From positions 62,001 through 126,000 of the forward strand of contig NZ_CP134779.1 in assembly GCF_031884435.1 (NCBI RefSeq): DNA of 64,000 bases. The letters are read 5' to 3'. How positions within the stretch are numbered: position 1 is the stretch's first letter; every line of letters starts with the position of its first letter. A program made the position numbers and the translations under genes. Shown here in pieces: positions 1 through 9,072 of the stretch. The DNA is from Bosea sp. 685 (GTDB lineage Bacteria > Pseudomonadota > Alphaproteobacteria > Rhizobiales > Beijerinckiaceae). The notes beneath the pieces were generated by a model. The model was given only the letters and a program-made list of their open reading frames with translations. It was not told where the DNA came from and did no database searches.

Positions 1-722
1 GAGGCGAGCACGGTCAGTTCGTCGGCGATGTGATAGATGCCCAGGCCCGCCAGCGCCGCGAACCAGACCAGCATGACGGGGCCGAAGAAATTCGCGACCT
101 TTTCGGTGCCGCCGCTCTGCACCATGAACAGGCCGATCAGGATGATCGAGGCGATCCAGATCACATAGTCGTCGAGCACCGGCGTCACCAGCTTGATACC
201 CTCGACAGCCGAGAGCACCGAGATCGCCGGCGTGATGACCGCGTCGCCATAGAACAGCGCCGCGCCCGCCATTCCCAAAAACAGCACGAAGCCGCCGCGC
301 ATGCGGCCCAGGCCACGCTGGGCCAGGGCGACCAACGTCAGGATGCCGCCTTCGCCATTGTTGTCGGCCCGCATCAGCAGCAGCACGTATTTCAGCGTCA
401 CGACGATGACGAGCGACCACAGGATCAGCGACAGCACGCCGATGACGATGTCGCGCGGCACCGGCGTGTCGGCTGCGGCATTGGTCAGTGCGCCATGGGC
501 TGCGGTCGCGGCCAGAACCGTCTCGCGCAGGGCGTAGAGCGGGCTCGTGCCGATGTCGCCATAGACGACGCCGAGCGCTCCCAGCGCCAGGACCGCGAAG
601 CTGTTGGTGGAATGGCCGTGCTTGTTCGCGCCGCCATGACTTGTGCCGCCATGACCATCATCGAGGCCGAAACGGGAATCCTCCGGCCGTGTGGTCGGTG
701 GATTCGGCTGATCATGCCCCAT
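1..722 (-). CDS. kup: KUP/Trk-type potassium uptake protein, N-terminal part (runs off the window)
   Basis: This is the amino-terminal ~240 residues of an inner-membrane K+/H+ symporter of the KUP/HAK family; the gene continues beyond base 1. After a His/Gly-rich leader of about 38 residues comes the family hallmark [17 protein letters not shown], then the [19 protein letters not shown] segment and several hydrophobic membrane segments. The ATG at 722-720 is preceded by GGAG at normal spacing, which fixes the start. The gene lies downstream of ispG on the same strand, with an 88-base gap that holds a stem-loop, so it probably has its own promoter. Substrate is inferred from the family. Identification is secure; completeness cannot be judged here. 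Confidence 0.9.
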   Translation of the reverse strand, partial: MGHDQPNPPTTRPEDSRFGLDDGHGGTSHGGANKHGHSTNSFAVLALGALGVVYGDIGTSPLYALRETVLAATAAHGALTNAAADTPVPRDIVIGVLSLILWSLVIVVTLKYVLLLMRADNNGEGGILTLVALAQRGLGRMRGGFVLFLGMAGAALFYGDAVITPAISVLSAVEGIKLVTPVLDDYVIWIASIILIGLFMVQSGGTEKVANFFGPVMLVWFAALAGLGIYHIADELTVLA

Positions 723-781
723 CAGGGATCTCCGCGCGCGCTGCGGTGCAGCGAAAGGCCGGGGCGTCTAACACAAGCAGG

Positions 782-803
782 CCGGCGCGCAAAGGCGCGC
801 CGG
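782..803 (-). terminator. GC-rich stem-loop after ispG
   Basis: A perfect 9-bp stem (CCGGCGCGC / GCGCGCCGG) with an AAAG loop lies just past the ispG stop codon and before kup. On the minus strand the stem is followed only by a weak T-containing stretch, so it may act as a terminator or as an mRNA 3' stabiliser. Confidence 0.45.
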
Positions 804-810
804 TTCGATC

Positions 811-2085
811 TCACGGGGTCGCATCGCTCAGCCCGCCATAGCGCCGCGCGATATAGCCATCGACCATCGTCTTGAATTCGGCGGCGATGGCGGGGCCGCG
901 CAGGGTCGTGACCTTGCGGCCATCGACGAAAACAGGGGCAACCGGCGCCTCGCCGGTGCCCGGCAGCGAGATGCCGATATCGGCATGCTTGGACTCGCCG
1001 GGGCCGTTGACGATGCAGCCCATCACCGCGACGTTCAGCGTCTCGACGCCGGGATAGCGCGTCTTCCATTCCGGCATGGAGCTTGAGATCCAGTTCTGGA
1101 TGTCCCGCGCCAGCTCCTGGAACACTGTCGAGGTGGTGCGGCCGCAGCCGGGGCAGGCCGCGACCAGCGGCACGAAGGCGCGGAAGCCCATGGTCTGGAG
1201 CAGTTCCTGTGCGGCCTTGACCTCGAGCGTGCGGTCGCCGCCGGGCTCAGGCGTCAGCGAGAAGCGGATCGTGTCGCCGATGCCCTCCTGCAGCAGGATG
1301 CCGAGCGCAGCCGAGGAGGCGACGAGGCCCTTCGAGCCCATGCCGGCTTCAGTGAGGCCGAGATGGATGGCGTAGTCGGCCCGGTTCGCCAGCATGCGGT
1401 AGACCGCGATCAGGTCCTGCACGCCCGAGACCTTGGCCGAAAGGATGATGCGGTCCCGGCCCAATCCGATCTCCTCGGCGCGTTGCGCAGAGAGGAGAGC
1501 CGATTGCACCATCGCTTCGCGCATCACGGCGCGGGCGTCGAGCGGGGTGGCAGAGACGGCGTTCTCGTCCATCAGGACGGTCAGCAATTCCTGGTCGAGC
1601 GAGCCCCAGTTCGCGCCGATGCGCACGGCCTTGCCATGCTTGATCGCGAGTTCGACGATCTGGCCGAACTGCCGGTCCTTCTTGTCCTTGAAGCCGACAT
1701 TGCCGGGGTTGATGCGGTATTTCGCCAGCGCCTCGGCGCAGGCGGGATGGTCGGTCAGCAGCTTGTGGCCGATATAGTGGAAATCGCCGACGAGCGGCAC
1801 GTCGATACCGATGCGGTCGAGCCGCTCGCGAATATGGGGAACCGCGGCGGCGGCCTCATCGCGGTCGACCGTGATGCGGACGAGTTCCGAACCCTGCCGG
1901 GCAAGCGCCGCGACCTGCGCGATCGTGCCCGCGATATCGGCGGTGTCGGTGTTGGTCATCGATTGCACGACGATCGGCGCCCCGCCGCCGACGGTGACGG
2001 AGCCGACCAGGACCGGCACGGTCAGCCGGCGCGGCTGCGGTCCGGCCTGATCGGGAAGGCAGGGAGGCGACACGCGCTCGTTCAT
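811..2085 (-). CDS. ispG: 4-hydroxy-3-methylbut-2-enyl diphosphate synthase (flavodoxin)
   Basis: IspG (GcpE) converts 2-C-methyl-D-erythritol 2,4-cyclodiphosphate to HMBPP in the MEP isoprenoid pathway, using a [4Fe-4S] cluster in the cytosol. The ~424-residue product has the TIM-barrel N-terminus ([20 protein letters not shown]) and the cluster ligands in CPGCGRT and [10 protein letters not shown], where the nearby Glu is also a cluster ligand in the family. An in-frame ATG exists at 2103, but the ATG at 2085 forms an ATGA overlap with the stop of the upstream regulator gene, which supports translational coupling and the shorter start. Length and motifs are normal for the bacterial enzyme. 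Confidence 0.95.
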   Translation of the reverse strand: MNERVSPPCLPDQAGPQPRRLTVPVLVGSVTVGGGAPIVVQSMTNTDTADIAGTIAQVAALARQGSELVRITVDRDEAAAAVPHIRERLDRIGIDVPLVGDFHYIGHKLLTDHPACAEALAKYRINPGNVGFKDKKDRQFGQIVELAIKHGKAVRIGANWGSLDQELLTVLMDENAVSATPLDARAVMREAMVQSALLSAQRAEEIGLGRDRIILSAKVSGVQDLIAVYRMLANRADYAIHLGLTEAGMGSKGLVASSAALGILLQEGIGDTIRFSLTPEPGGDRTLEVKAAQELLQTMGFRAFVPLVAACPGCGRTTSTVFQELARDIQNWISSSMPEWKTRYPGVETLNVAVMGCIVNGPGESKHADIGISLPGTGEAPVAPVFVDGRKVTTLRGPAIAAEFKTMVDGYIARRYGGLSDATP

Positions 2086-2621
2086 CCTTGAACGCTCCGG
2101 CAATGCTCGCAGCGGCCGACGATCTCGACCACCTGATGCGAGGGGGAAAACTGTCGCGTCTGCGCGATCGCCGCCACGGCCTTCTTCATGGCGGGCGAGG
2201 AATCCTCGTCGACGCCGCCGCAGGCCTCGCAGATCAGGAAGGCGACGACCTCGTCGGCGCCATGGCCGTGCAGGCAGGCGATATAGGCGTTGCGCGAGGA
2301 GAGCCGGTGGACGAAGCCCTGCTCGACCAGAAAATCGAGCGCGCGATAGATCGAGATCGGCGCGAGACGGCGCCCGCCGGCCGGCGAGATGCGGTCGGCC
2401 AGATCATAGGCCCCGACGGGGCGATGGTCGGCATGCAGCGCCTCCAGCGCCTTGCGGCGGATCGGCGTCAGCCTGAGACCGCGCTCGCGGCAAAGCTGCT
2501 CGGCCCGGGCCAGAGCCTCGGCCGCATGATTGCGATGGTCATGCGCATGCCGGCAGATTGCATCGTCAGCGCCGTCATGATCGTGTGCGTGTGGCTGCAT
2601 TTTGGTCATGTTGCGTTGCAA
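2082..2621 (-). CDS. zur: Fur-family transcriptional regulator, Zur-like
   Basis: This is a metal-responsive DNA-binding repressor of the Fur superfamily, about 179 residues. The start is uncertain because three Met codons lie in the first eight residues. A His-rich amino end ([15 protein letters not shown]) precedes the winged helix ([14 protein letters not shown] ... [15 protein letters not shown]). The dimerisation domain carries two cysteine pairs, CEACGG and CEHC, which build the structural zinc site of Fur proteins. The conserved LTPIRRKAL stretch and the divergence from iron-type Fur favour Zur, but this rests on motif reading only. It overlaps ispG by ATGA and is transcribed divergently from the 3-hydroxybutyrate dehydrogenase gene. 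I found no convincing Zur box upstream. Confidence 0.8.
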   Translation of the reverse strand: MQRNMTKMQPHAHDHDGADDAICRHAHDHRNHAAEALARAEQLCRERGLRLTPIRRKALEALHADHRPVGAYDLADRISPAGGRRLAPISIYRALDFLVEQGFVHRLSSRNAYIACLHGHGADEVVAFLICEACGGVDEDSSPAMKKAVAAIAQTRQFSPSHQVVEIVGRCEHCRSVQG

Positions 2622-2728
2622 TAGGTCATCAGGCGCCGCGCCGCGACCTTTTTCCGGTCACCGACATATCGCCTGCTCGGCACCGAACCTAAGCATTTCT
2701 ATCCTCAATGTCAGGAGCTTTGACGTTC

Positions 2729-3514
2729 ATGTTCCTCAAAGACCGCTGCGCCGTGATTACCGGCTCGACCTCCGGCATCGGCCTCGCCTATGCCCATGCG
2801 CTCGCCAAGGAAGGCGCCAATCTCGTCATCAACGGCATCTTGCCCGCTGACGACGCCGAAAAGCTCCGTTCCGGGCTCGAAAGCGAGTTCGGCGTCAAGG
2901 CGCTGTTCTCGCCCGCCGACATGACCAAGCCTGACCAGATCGCCGGAATGATCGCCCAGGCCGAGGCCGCCTTCGGGGCGGTCGACATCCTCGTCAACAA
3001 TGCCGGCATCCAGCATGTCGCCCCGATCGAGGAATTTCCGATCGCGACCTGGGACATGATCATCGCGATCAACCTGACCTCGGCCTTCCACACCACGCGC
3101 GCGGCGCTGCCGAAGATGAAGGCGAAGGGTTGGGGCCGGATCATCAACACGGCCTCGGCGCATGCCTTCGTCGCCTCGCCCTTCAAATCCGCCTATGTCT
3201 CGGCCAAGCACGGCATCGCCGGCCTGACCAAGACGGTGGCGCTGGAAGTCGCGACCAACGGCATCACCGTGAACGCGATCGCGCCCGGCTATGTCTGGAC
3301 GCCGCTGGTCGAGAAGCAGATCCCCGACACGATGAAGGCGCGCAACATGACCAAGGAACAGGTCATCAACGACGTGCTGCTGACGGCGCAGCCGACCAAG
3401 GAGTTCGTCACGGTCGAGCAGGTCGCGGCGCTCGCAGTCTTCCTGTGCACGGATGCGGCAAAGTCGATCACTGGCGCAATTTTGCCGATAGATGGCGGCT
3501 GGACCGCGGCGTGA
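2729..3514 (+). CDS. bdhA: 3-hydroxybutyrate dehydrogenase (SDR family)
   Basis: This NAD-dependent enzyme oxidises (R)-3-hydroxybutyrate to acetoacetate in PHB/ketone-body turnover. The ~261-residue SDR has the TGSTSGIGLA cofactor motif near residue 10, the NNAG motif, the catalytic Ser (INTASAHAFVAS), the YVSAK active site and the carboxy-terminal SITGAILPIDGGWTAA typical of the HBDH subfamily. I chose the ATG at 2729 because AGGAG lies 11 bases upstream; an ATG at 2708 would add seven residues but has a weaker ribosome site. The stop codon overlaps the GTG start of the next gene (GTGA), so the pair is co-translated. It is divergent from zur. Confidence 0.9.
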   Translation: MFLKDRCAVITGSTSGIGLAYAHALAKEGANLVINGILPADDAEKLRSGLESEFGVKALFSPADMTKPDQIAGMIAQAEAAFGAVDILVNNAGIQHVAPIEEFPIATWDMIIAINLTSAFHTTRAALPKMKAKGWGRIINTASAHAFVASPFKSAYVSAKHGIAGLTKTVALEVATNGITVNAIAPGYVWTPLVEKQIPDTMKARNMTKEQVINDVLLTAQPTKEFVTVEQVAALAVFLCTDAAKSITGAILPIDGGWTAA

Positions 3515-4581
3515 CCGGTCGACGCAAGCGCAGCTCGGCGCGGGTCAAAGGGCTTGCCGGCCCCAAGGCCGAGAAGACCGTCTCGCTGGCGCTCCAGGGC
3601 GGAGGCGCGCATGGCGCCTTCACCTGGGGTGTGCTCGACGCGATCCTGGAGGATGGGCGGCTGGCGATCGAAGCGCTGTCGGGCACCAGCGCAGGCGCGA
3701 TGAATGCCGTCGTGCTGAGCGAGGGCTGGCTCGAAGGCGGCCCGGACGGCGCGCGCACCAAGCTCGAAAGCTTCTGGCGGGCGATCAGCGTCGACGGCAA
3801 ATATGGCGGCTCGGAGCGCTCGCTGATCGACACCATGCTCGGTGCCTGGGGCAACAGCGGCACGCCGCCGGGCCTGATCTGGTTCGAGATGTTCTCGAAG
3901 GTGGCGAGCCCCTATGACGTCAACCCGCTCAACATCAACCCGCTGCGCGGCGTCATCGCCGACCTGATCGATTTCGAGAAGGTGCGCGCGAGCGCGGACG
4001 TCAAGCTCTTCATCGCCGCGACCAATGTCCGCACCGGCAAGATCAAGGTCTTCACCGGCGACGAATTGAGTCCCGATCATCTGATGGCCTCGGCCTGCCT
4101 GCCGATGCTGTTCCAGGCTGTCGAGATCGCGGGCGAGGCCTATTGGGATGGCGGCTATATGGGCAATCCGGCGCTGTTCCCGCTATTCTACGAGGCCCAT
4201 TGCGACGACATCATGCTGGTGCAGATCAACCCGCTGCAGCGCAAGGAACTGCCCACCAATGCCCGCGCGATCCAGGACCGGCTGAACGAGATCACCTTCA
4301 ACGCCTCGCTCCTGCGCGAATTGCGCGCGATCGAGTTTGTCAACAAGCTCGTCGACAGCGGCAAGCTGCCGACCGAAGAGTACAAGCGCGTGCTGATGCA
4401 CCGGATCGATGGCGGGCTGCCCTTGGCGCAGCTGACCTCGTCCTCGCGGATGAATGCGGACTGGGATTTCCTGCTGCGCCTGCGCGACATGGGCCGGGCG
4501 GCGGCGAAGCGCTGGCTCAAGCGCAATTACGAGGCGATCGGCAAGGCCGGCACGCTCGACCTCAAGGAGGCGATCTCTTAG
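3511..4581 (+). CDS. patatin-like phospholipase family protein
   Basis: This is a patatin-fold acyl hydrolase of ~356 residues. Visible are the oxyanion glycine block ALQGGGAHGAF, the nucleophile elbow GTSAGAM (Ser of the Ser-Asp dyad) and the catalytic Asp motif WDGGYMGNP. No signal peptide is seen, so it is probably cytosolic or peripheral. A longer open frame extends upstream, but that part overlaps bdhA in another frame. The GTG at 3511 overlaps the bdhA stop as GTGA and gives the expected start just ahead of the patatin domain. The coupling to a 3-hydroxybutyrate dehydrogenase suggests a role in PHB granule or lipid turnover. The function is inferred from context; the fold is clear. Confidence 0.88.
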   Translation: MTGRRKRSSARVKGLAGPKAEKTVSLALQGGGAHGAFTWGVLDAILEDGRLAIEALSGTSAGAMNAVVLSEGWLEGGPDGARTKLESFWRAISVDGKYGGSERSLIDTMLGAWGNSGTPPGLIWFEMFSKVASPYDVNPLNINPLRGVIADLIDFEKVRASADVKLFIAATNVRTGKIKVFTGDELSPDHLMASACLPMLFQAVEIAGEAYWDGGYMGNPALFPLFYEAHCDDIMLVQINPLQRKELPTNARAIQDRLNEITFNASLLRELRAIEFVNKLVDSGKLPTEEYKRVLMHRIDGGLPLAQLTSSSRMNADWDFLLRLRDMGRAAAKRWLKRNYEAIGKAGTLDLKEAIS

Positions 4582-4692
4582 CAGCCTCCGCTTGCAATGC
4601 CGGAGCGAGCGGGGTCGAAAATGCGCCCGCGGCGAGTTGCCCAATATCGATCCCGATGCCATTGCAGAGCCGACACCAATCGGGAAGTTCAC

Positions 4693-5106
4693 ATGACCAA
4701 GCTGATCGTCACCGCCGGCCCCTTTACCTTCGAGGGCAAGCTCGAACTCGAAGCCGCACCCAAGACCTGCGCCGCCTTCCTCAGGCACATGCCGTTCGAG
4801 AGCAAGATCGTGCATGTGCGCTGGAGCGGCGAGGGCGTCTGGATGCCGCTCGGCGAACTCGACTTCGGCGTCGGCTATGAGAACCACACCAGCTACCCGG
4901 CGCCCGGCCAGATCATCCTCTATCCCGGCGGCATCAGCGAGACCGAGATCCTGCTTGCCTATGGCGGCGTGCATTTCGCCAGCAAGATGGGCCAGCTCGC
5001 CGGCAACCACTTCATCACACTGACCTCGGGGCTGGAAAACCTCTACACGCTCGGCCGCAAGACGCTGTGGGAAGGCGCGCAGGAGATCAAGTTCGAACTG
5101 GCGTGA
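4693..5106 (+). CDS. DUF3830 family protein
   Basis: A 137-residue cytosolic protein that matches my recollection of the DUF3830 family (cyclophilin-like fold, function unknown). It is small, beta-rich and lacks a signal peptide or membrane segment. Recognisable stretches are TFEGKLELEAAPKTCAAFL near the start, the FGVGYENHTSYPAPGQIILYP block in the middle and LAGNHFITL towards the end. The ATG at 4693 is the natural start; the frame is open further upstream but no sequence there resembles the family. It precedes an amidohydrolase and a dipeptide-type ABC importer on the same strand, a context consistent with a role in amide or peptide-like substrate catabolism. That role is an inference. Confidence 0.8.
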   Translation: MTKLIVTAGPFTFEGKLELEAAPKTCAAFLRHMPFESKIVHVRWSGEGVWMPLGELDFGVGYENHTSYPAPGQIILYPGGISETEILLAYGGVHFASKMGQLAGNHFITLTSGLENLYTLGRKTLWEGAQEIKFELA

Positions 5107-5342
5107 ATTCTACTGGGGTGGTCGTCTGCGCTTCCGGTGTTCACGGACATATGTCCGCTCCGCTCCGGTTCTCGACGGGCCACGCCAACCGACTCGCCCC
5201 AGCGAATTCCCGCCTGCTGTTTCGTAGCGGTGTGTCGGCAGGCGGCAGAATCTTGCGCAGGCGCGCTGAAAATTCGCGCGCCGCGCGGATTGCGGGGCTG
5301 TCGTGAAGCGGCCATGATTTCGTACCGGGAGGAACGAAATCG

Positions 5343-6968
5343 ATGGTCGCGTTTCCAAAAGCCGACATGGTCCTGCAGAATGGGCCTGTCTTTCTCGGTT
5401 TGAGAGAAGGATATGCTACGGCGGTGGCGCTCTGGGCCGGCAAGGTGCTCGCGACCGGCACACCCGCCGAGATCGCGCCATTGATCGGCCCCGGCACCAA
5501 GGTGATCGAGCTTGCCGGCCGGACGGCGACGCCGGGCCTCTATGAGGCGCATCTGCATTTGCTGCCGCTCGGGCTGACCATGTTGGAGCTCGACATCCGG
5601 CCGCGCTTCGTGCGCACGCTCGACGACTTGCTGGAGATGATCGCGAAGCGCGCCGCCGAGGTGAAACCGGGCGAATGGATCCTGGCGCGCGGCTATGACC
5701 AGTTCGAGCTCGACGTTAAGCGCCATCCGCATCGCACCGAACTCGACAAGGCCGCGCCGAACAACCCCGTCTATATCGTGCGCGCCTGCGGCCATCTCTC
5801 GGTCGCCAATTCGATGGCGCTGAAGATCGCCGGCATCACCGAGGCGACGCCGGTGCCGCCGGGCGGCGCGATCGAGCAGGTCAATGGCTCGCTCACCGGC
5901 CTGATGGCCGAGAACGGCCGCGACCCGATCAAGGCCGTGATCCCGGACCCGACCGATGAGGAGCTGGTCGAGGCAATCGAGCGCGCCGGGCGCTATTGCA
6001 ACTCCTTCGGCATCACCAGCGTGATGGATGCGGCCGTCGGCATCCGCTCCTATTACCGCGAGGTCGCGGCCTATCGTACGGCGCAGCGCACAGGCCGCCT
6101 GCCGGTGCGCACCAATATGTGCCTGCTCGGCGGGCATAACGGCATCGTCGAGCAAGCTTACGCCGACGGGCTGGTAACGGGCGCGGGCGACGACTGGCTC
6201 AGCGTCGGCCCGGTCAAGATCTTCACCGACGGTTCGGCCGGGGGGCGCACCGCGGCGATGAGCGAGCCTTATCTCGGCGAGCCCGAGACCAGCGGCATCT
6301 TCTGCCTGACCGACCCCGAGATGGACGCGCTGACGCGCGATTACCACGCCAAGGGCTATCAGCTCGCGGTTCATGCCATCGGCGACGCCGCGATCGAGCA
6401 GACGCTGAATGCGATGGAGGCGGGGCTCAACGACCATCCCGATCCCGATCGCCGCCATCGCATCGAGCATTGCGGCTTCAACTCGCCCGCGCAGATCGCG
6501 CGCATGGCCCGGCTCGGCATCGAGCCGGTGCCGCAGCCGGTCTTCATCTATGATTTCGGCGACCTCTATCTCTCGGTGCTCGACGAGAAGCGCGCCAGCG
6601 AGAGCTATCCGATGCGCGACTGGATCGCGGCGGGGTTGAAGCCCGCGGCCTCCTCCGACGCGCCGGTCTGCGATGCGAATATCTGGCCCAACATCTACAC
6701 CATGCTGACCCGCAAGAGCTCGCGCGGGACGGTGATCGGCGGCGACCAGGCCCTGACGATCGACGAGGTGATCGCCGCCTACACCGATTTCGGCGCCTAT
6801 GTGAACCGCTCTGAGACCTATCGCGGCCGGCTGCTGCCGGGCATGGCGGCTGACGTCGCCGTATTCTCGCGCGACCTCTCCAAGGCGACGCCGGAACAGC
6901 TCTTGCACGAGACCCGCTGCGACCTGACGATCATCGAGGGCAAGGTGGTGTACGAGGCGGAGGCGTGA
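5343..6968 (+). CDS. YtcJ-type metal-dependent amidohydrolase
   Basis: A 541-residue enzyme of the amidohydrolase superfamily (Amidohydro_3, YtcJ-like), expected to hydrolyse amide or ester bonds in the cytosol with bound divalent metal. Metal-site motifs are visible: HLHL near residue 62, FTDGSAGGRT, HAIGDAA, HRIEHCGF and SSDAPV. The beta-sandwich strands flank the barrel (LQNGPVFLG at the start, GMAADVAVFSRDL at the end). The start at 5343 follows a GGAGG-type site. The 236 bases before it contain no gene I can support. It is followed by a palindromic repeat and then the importer genes. The substrate is unknown. Confidence 0.85.
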   Translation: MVAFPKADMVLQNGPVFLGLREGYATAVALWAGKVLATGTPAEIAPLIGPGTKVIELAGRTATPGLYEAHLHLLPLGLTMLELDIRPRFVRTLDDLLEMIAKRAAEVKPGEWILARGYDQFELDVKRHPHRTELDKAAPNNPVYIVRACGHLSVANSMALKIAGITEATPVPPGGAIEQVNGSLTGLMAENGRDPIKAVIPDPTDEELVEAIERAGRYCNSFGITSVMDAAVGIRSYYREVAAYRTAQRTGRLPVRTNMCLLGGHNGIVEQAYADGLVTGAGDDWLSVGPVKIFTDGSAGGRTAAMSEPYLGEPETSGIFCLTDPEMDALTRDYHAKGYQLAVHAIGDAAIEQTLNAMEAGLNDHPDPDRRHRIEHCGFNSPAQIARMARLGIEPVPQPVFIYDFGDLYLSVLDEKRASESYPMRDWIAAGLKPAASSDAPVCDANIWPNIYTMLTRKSSRGTVIGGDQALTIDEVIAAYTDFGAYVNRSETYRGRLLPGMAADVAVFSRDLSKATPEQLLHETRCDLTIIEGKVVYEAEA

Positions 6969-7012
6969 TGGGCTATGGCTCGTCCATGAACCCGATTGAT
7001 CTGGAGCCTCCG

Positions 7013-7156
7013 CGTCATCCCGGACAAGCGGCGTCAGCCGCGCCGATCCGGGATCCATCGGAGGGATTCGGCGCTCCAGGATGGATCCCGGATCCCCGCG
7101 GAGTTTATCCTTGGGCCGACCGAAGGTCGAACCCCGGGGCTCCGTCCGGGATGACG
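7013..7156. repeat. Intergenic palindromic repeat, family A, copy 1
   Basis: The ends are inverted copies of one another (CGTCATCCCGGA and TCCGGGATGACG). Inside sits a second inverted pair (GATCCGGGATCCAT / ATGGATCCCGGATC). Similar elements recur at 22198, 33838 and 45697. It fills the gap between the amidohydrolase and the first permease gene and could fold as a long hairpin in mRNA. Confidence 0.75.
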
Positions 7157-7194
7157 GTGCGTTTCGGGATCACAGCGATTGACGGTCCCTGCCC

Positions 7195-8139
7195 ATGCTG
7201 AACCACATCGCTCAGCGCCTCGCCCTTTCGGTGCCGGTGCTGTTCGGCGTGCTGCTTTTTGGTTTCCTGCTGCTGCAACTCGTTCCCGCTGACCCCGCCG
7301 CGATCATCGCCGGGCCGATGGCGAGTCCTGAGCTCGTCTCGCAGATCAGGCAGGATATGGGGCTCGACCGGCCGATCGTCATTCAGTTCGCGATCTATAT
7401 GGCGCGCGTGCTGCAGGGCGATCTCGGCGTCTCGCTGATCTCGAACACCCGCGTCACCACGGAGCTGGCCGAGGCGATCGGCCCGACCGCCGAGCTGATG
7501 TTCGCCTGCCTGGTCTGGGCGGTGCCGCTGGGCATCGCGCTTGGGACGATCGCTGCGGTCTATCGCGGGCGCCTGCTCGACCGGCTGGTGATCGCGATCT
7601 CGGTCGCGGGCGTCTCGACGCCGGTGTTCTTCATCGGGCTGATCCTGATGCAGTATATCGGTTACCACTGGGAGCTCCTGCCCTTCATCGGGCGCGGCGG
7701 GCCGCTCTGGAGCCTGGAGGGGCTCGCCTCGATCGTGCTGCCGGCATTGACGCTCGGGCTGGTTTTCATCGGGCCGATCGCGCGGATGACGCGCACCGCC
7801 GCGCTCGAAGTGCTGAACGCCGACCATGTCCGCACAGCCCGGGCGAAGGGATTGGCCGAGCGCACCGTCATCCTCCAGCATGTGCTGCGCAACGCCTTGA
7901 TCCCGGTGGTGACGCTGATCGGCCTTCAGGCCGGCTATCTGCTCGGCGGGGCGGTCGTCACCGAGACGATCTATTCCTGGCCGGGTGTCGGGCGGCTTGC
8001 GGTCGGAGCGATCCTGGCGAGCGATTTCCCCCTGGCGCAAGGGGCGATCCTGGTGCTGGCGCTGGCCTTCCTGGTGATCAATCTGATCGTCGACATGCTC
8101 TATGCCGTGCTCGATCCGCGGGTCGAGAGCCATGGCTGA
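7195..8139 (+). CDS. Dipeptide-type ABC importer permease, DppB-like
   Basis: An inner-membrane permease of 314 residues with six predicted membrane segments and the BPD_transp_1 fold. The opening segment (LFGVLLFGFLLLQLVP) followed by a long periplasmic stretch is typical of DppB/OppB. The EAA-type cytoplasmic loop contains HVRTARAKGLAERTV, which contacts an ATPase. The start ATG at 7195 follows the repeat element. The stop overlaps the next permease by eight bases, so the two subunits are co-translated. With that partner and the downstream binding protein it forms an importer of peptides or peptide-like solutes. No ATPase gene is adjacent. Confidence 0.9.
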   Translation: MLNHIAQRLALSVPVLFGVLLFGFLLLQLVPADPAAIIAGPMASPELVSQIRQDMGLDRPIVIQFAIYMARVLQGDLGVSLISNTRVTTELAEAIGPTAELMFACLVWAVPLGIALGTIAAVYRGRLLDRLVIAISVAGVSTPVFFIGLILMQYIGYHWELLPFIGRGGPLWSLEGLASIVLPALTLGLVFIGPIARMTRTAALEVLNADHVRTARAKGLAERTVILQHVLRNALIPVVTLIGLQAGYLLGGAVVTETIYSWPGVGRLAVGAILASDFPLAQGAILVLALAFLVINLIVDMLYAVLDPRVESHG

Positions 8140-9028
8140 CCTGACGACCCAGGCCGCGCCGGTGGAGGCGCAACGGAGCTGGCTCTCGCCGATCTGGCGG
8201 CGGATCCTTGGCGACAAGCTCGCCTTAGTGGCAGCGATCATCCTCCTGGCGATCGTGCTTGCGGCGCTGTTTGCGCCCTGGCTTGCGCCCTTCGACCCCT
8301 ATGAGACGACGCGCCGCCCGTTCATTCCGCCGCGCTGGAGCGAGGGCTCGCTGCCGCAATACTGGCTCGGCACCGACGGGCAGGGGCGCGACATGCTCTC
8401 GCGCCTGCTCTACGGGACGCGATTGACGCTGGTGATGGGGCTGGCCTCGATCATCCTCGGCGGCGGGCTCGGTGCGATGCTGGGCTTGCTCGGTGCCTTC
8501 TATCGGCGGCTCGACCCTTATGTGATGCGCTCAGCCGACATTCTGCTCTCGTTCCCCGCCATTTTGCTGGGGCTGGCACTCGCTGCCGTCGTCGGCCCCG
8601 GACTCACGGCCATCGTGATCGCGCTCTCGATCGCTACGGTGCCGGATGTCGCGCGCATCACCCGCAGCGCCGCGATCGTGGTGATGGGGCAGGATTACAT
8701 GGAGGCAGGCCGAGCGCTCGGCCTGCCGGACAGGACGCTGATCTGGCGCTATCTGGCGCTGAACTGCGTCTCGCCGGTCTTCGTCTTCATGACGCTGCGC
8801 TTCGGCCAGATCATCCTGATCGGGGCGGCGCTGTCCTTCCTGGGGCTGGGCGTGCGCCCGCCCGAGGCGGAGCTTGGCATGATGGCCTCGCTCGGGCGCG
8901 ACGCCTTGTTCTTCGCGCCGCATATCTCGCTGCTGCCGAGCCTCACGATCATCGCGATCGTACTCTGCGTGAACCTGCTTGGCGATGCGCTGCGCGATCT
9001 GCTCGATCCGCGCATGAGGAATATGTGA
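8132..9028 (+). CDS. Dipeptide-type ABC importer permease, DppC-like
   Basis: The second inner-membrane permease subunit, ~298 residues, DppC/OppC type with the usual amino-terminal segment (LALVAAIILLAIVLAALFAPW) followed by a periplasmic loop and the LGTDGQGRDMLSRLLYG motif that marks this subfamily. The EAA loop reads EAGRALGLPDRTLI. A longer frame begins at 8102, but the ATG at 8132 gives an eight-base overlap with the first permease and matches family starts. Membrane location and role as heterodimer partner follow from the family. The cognate solute is unknown, although the flanking hydrolases suggest an amide-containing compound. Confidence 0.9.
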   Translation: MADLTTQAAPVEAQRSWLSPIWRRILGDKLALVAAIILLAIVLAALFAPWLAPFDPYETTRRPFIPPRWSEGSLPQYWLGTDGQGRDMLSRLLYGTRLTLVMGLASIILGGGLGAMLGLLGAFYRRLDPYVMRSADILLSFPAILLGLALAAVVGPGLTAIVIALSIATVPDVARITRSAAIVVMGQDYMEAGRALGLPDRTLIWRYLALNCVSPVFVFMTLRFGQIILIGAALSFLGLGVRPPEAELGMMASLGRDALFFAPHISLLPSLTIIAIVLCVNLLGDALRDLLDPRMRNM

Positions 9029-9072
9029 GGCGCGCCACCGACATTGAATTCATAACAAAGGGGACAAAGATC

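Noticed and set aside
30..875. Long plus-strand open frame over kup and ispG end
   Set aside because: It is the antisense shadow of GC-rich coding DNA (His/Asp/Arg-rich, no domain), whereas the opposite strand encodes KUP.
2622..2728. Zur box in the zur/bdhA divergent gap
   Set aside because: No GTTATA-type palindrome matching the known Zur site was found.
5043..7058. Very long minus-strand open frame (671 codons)
   Set aside because: Opposite strand to the amidohydrolase; composition is Arg/His/Asp-rich with no recognisable fold.
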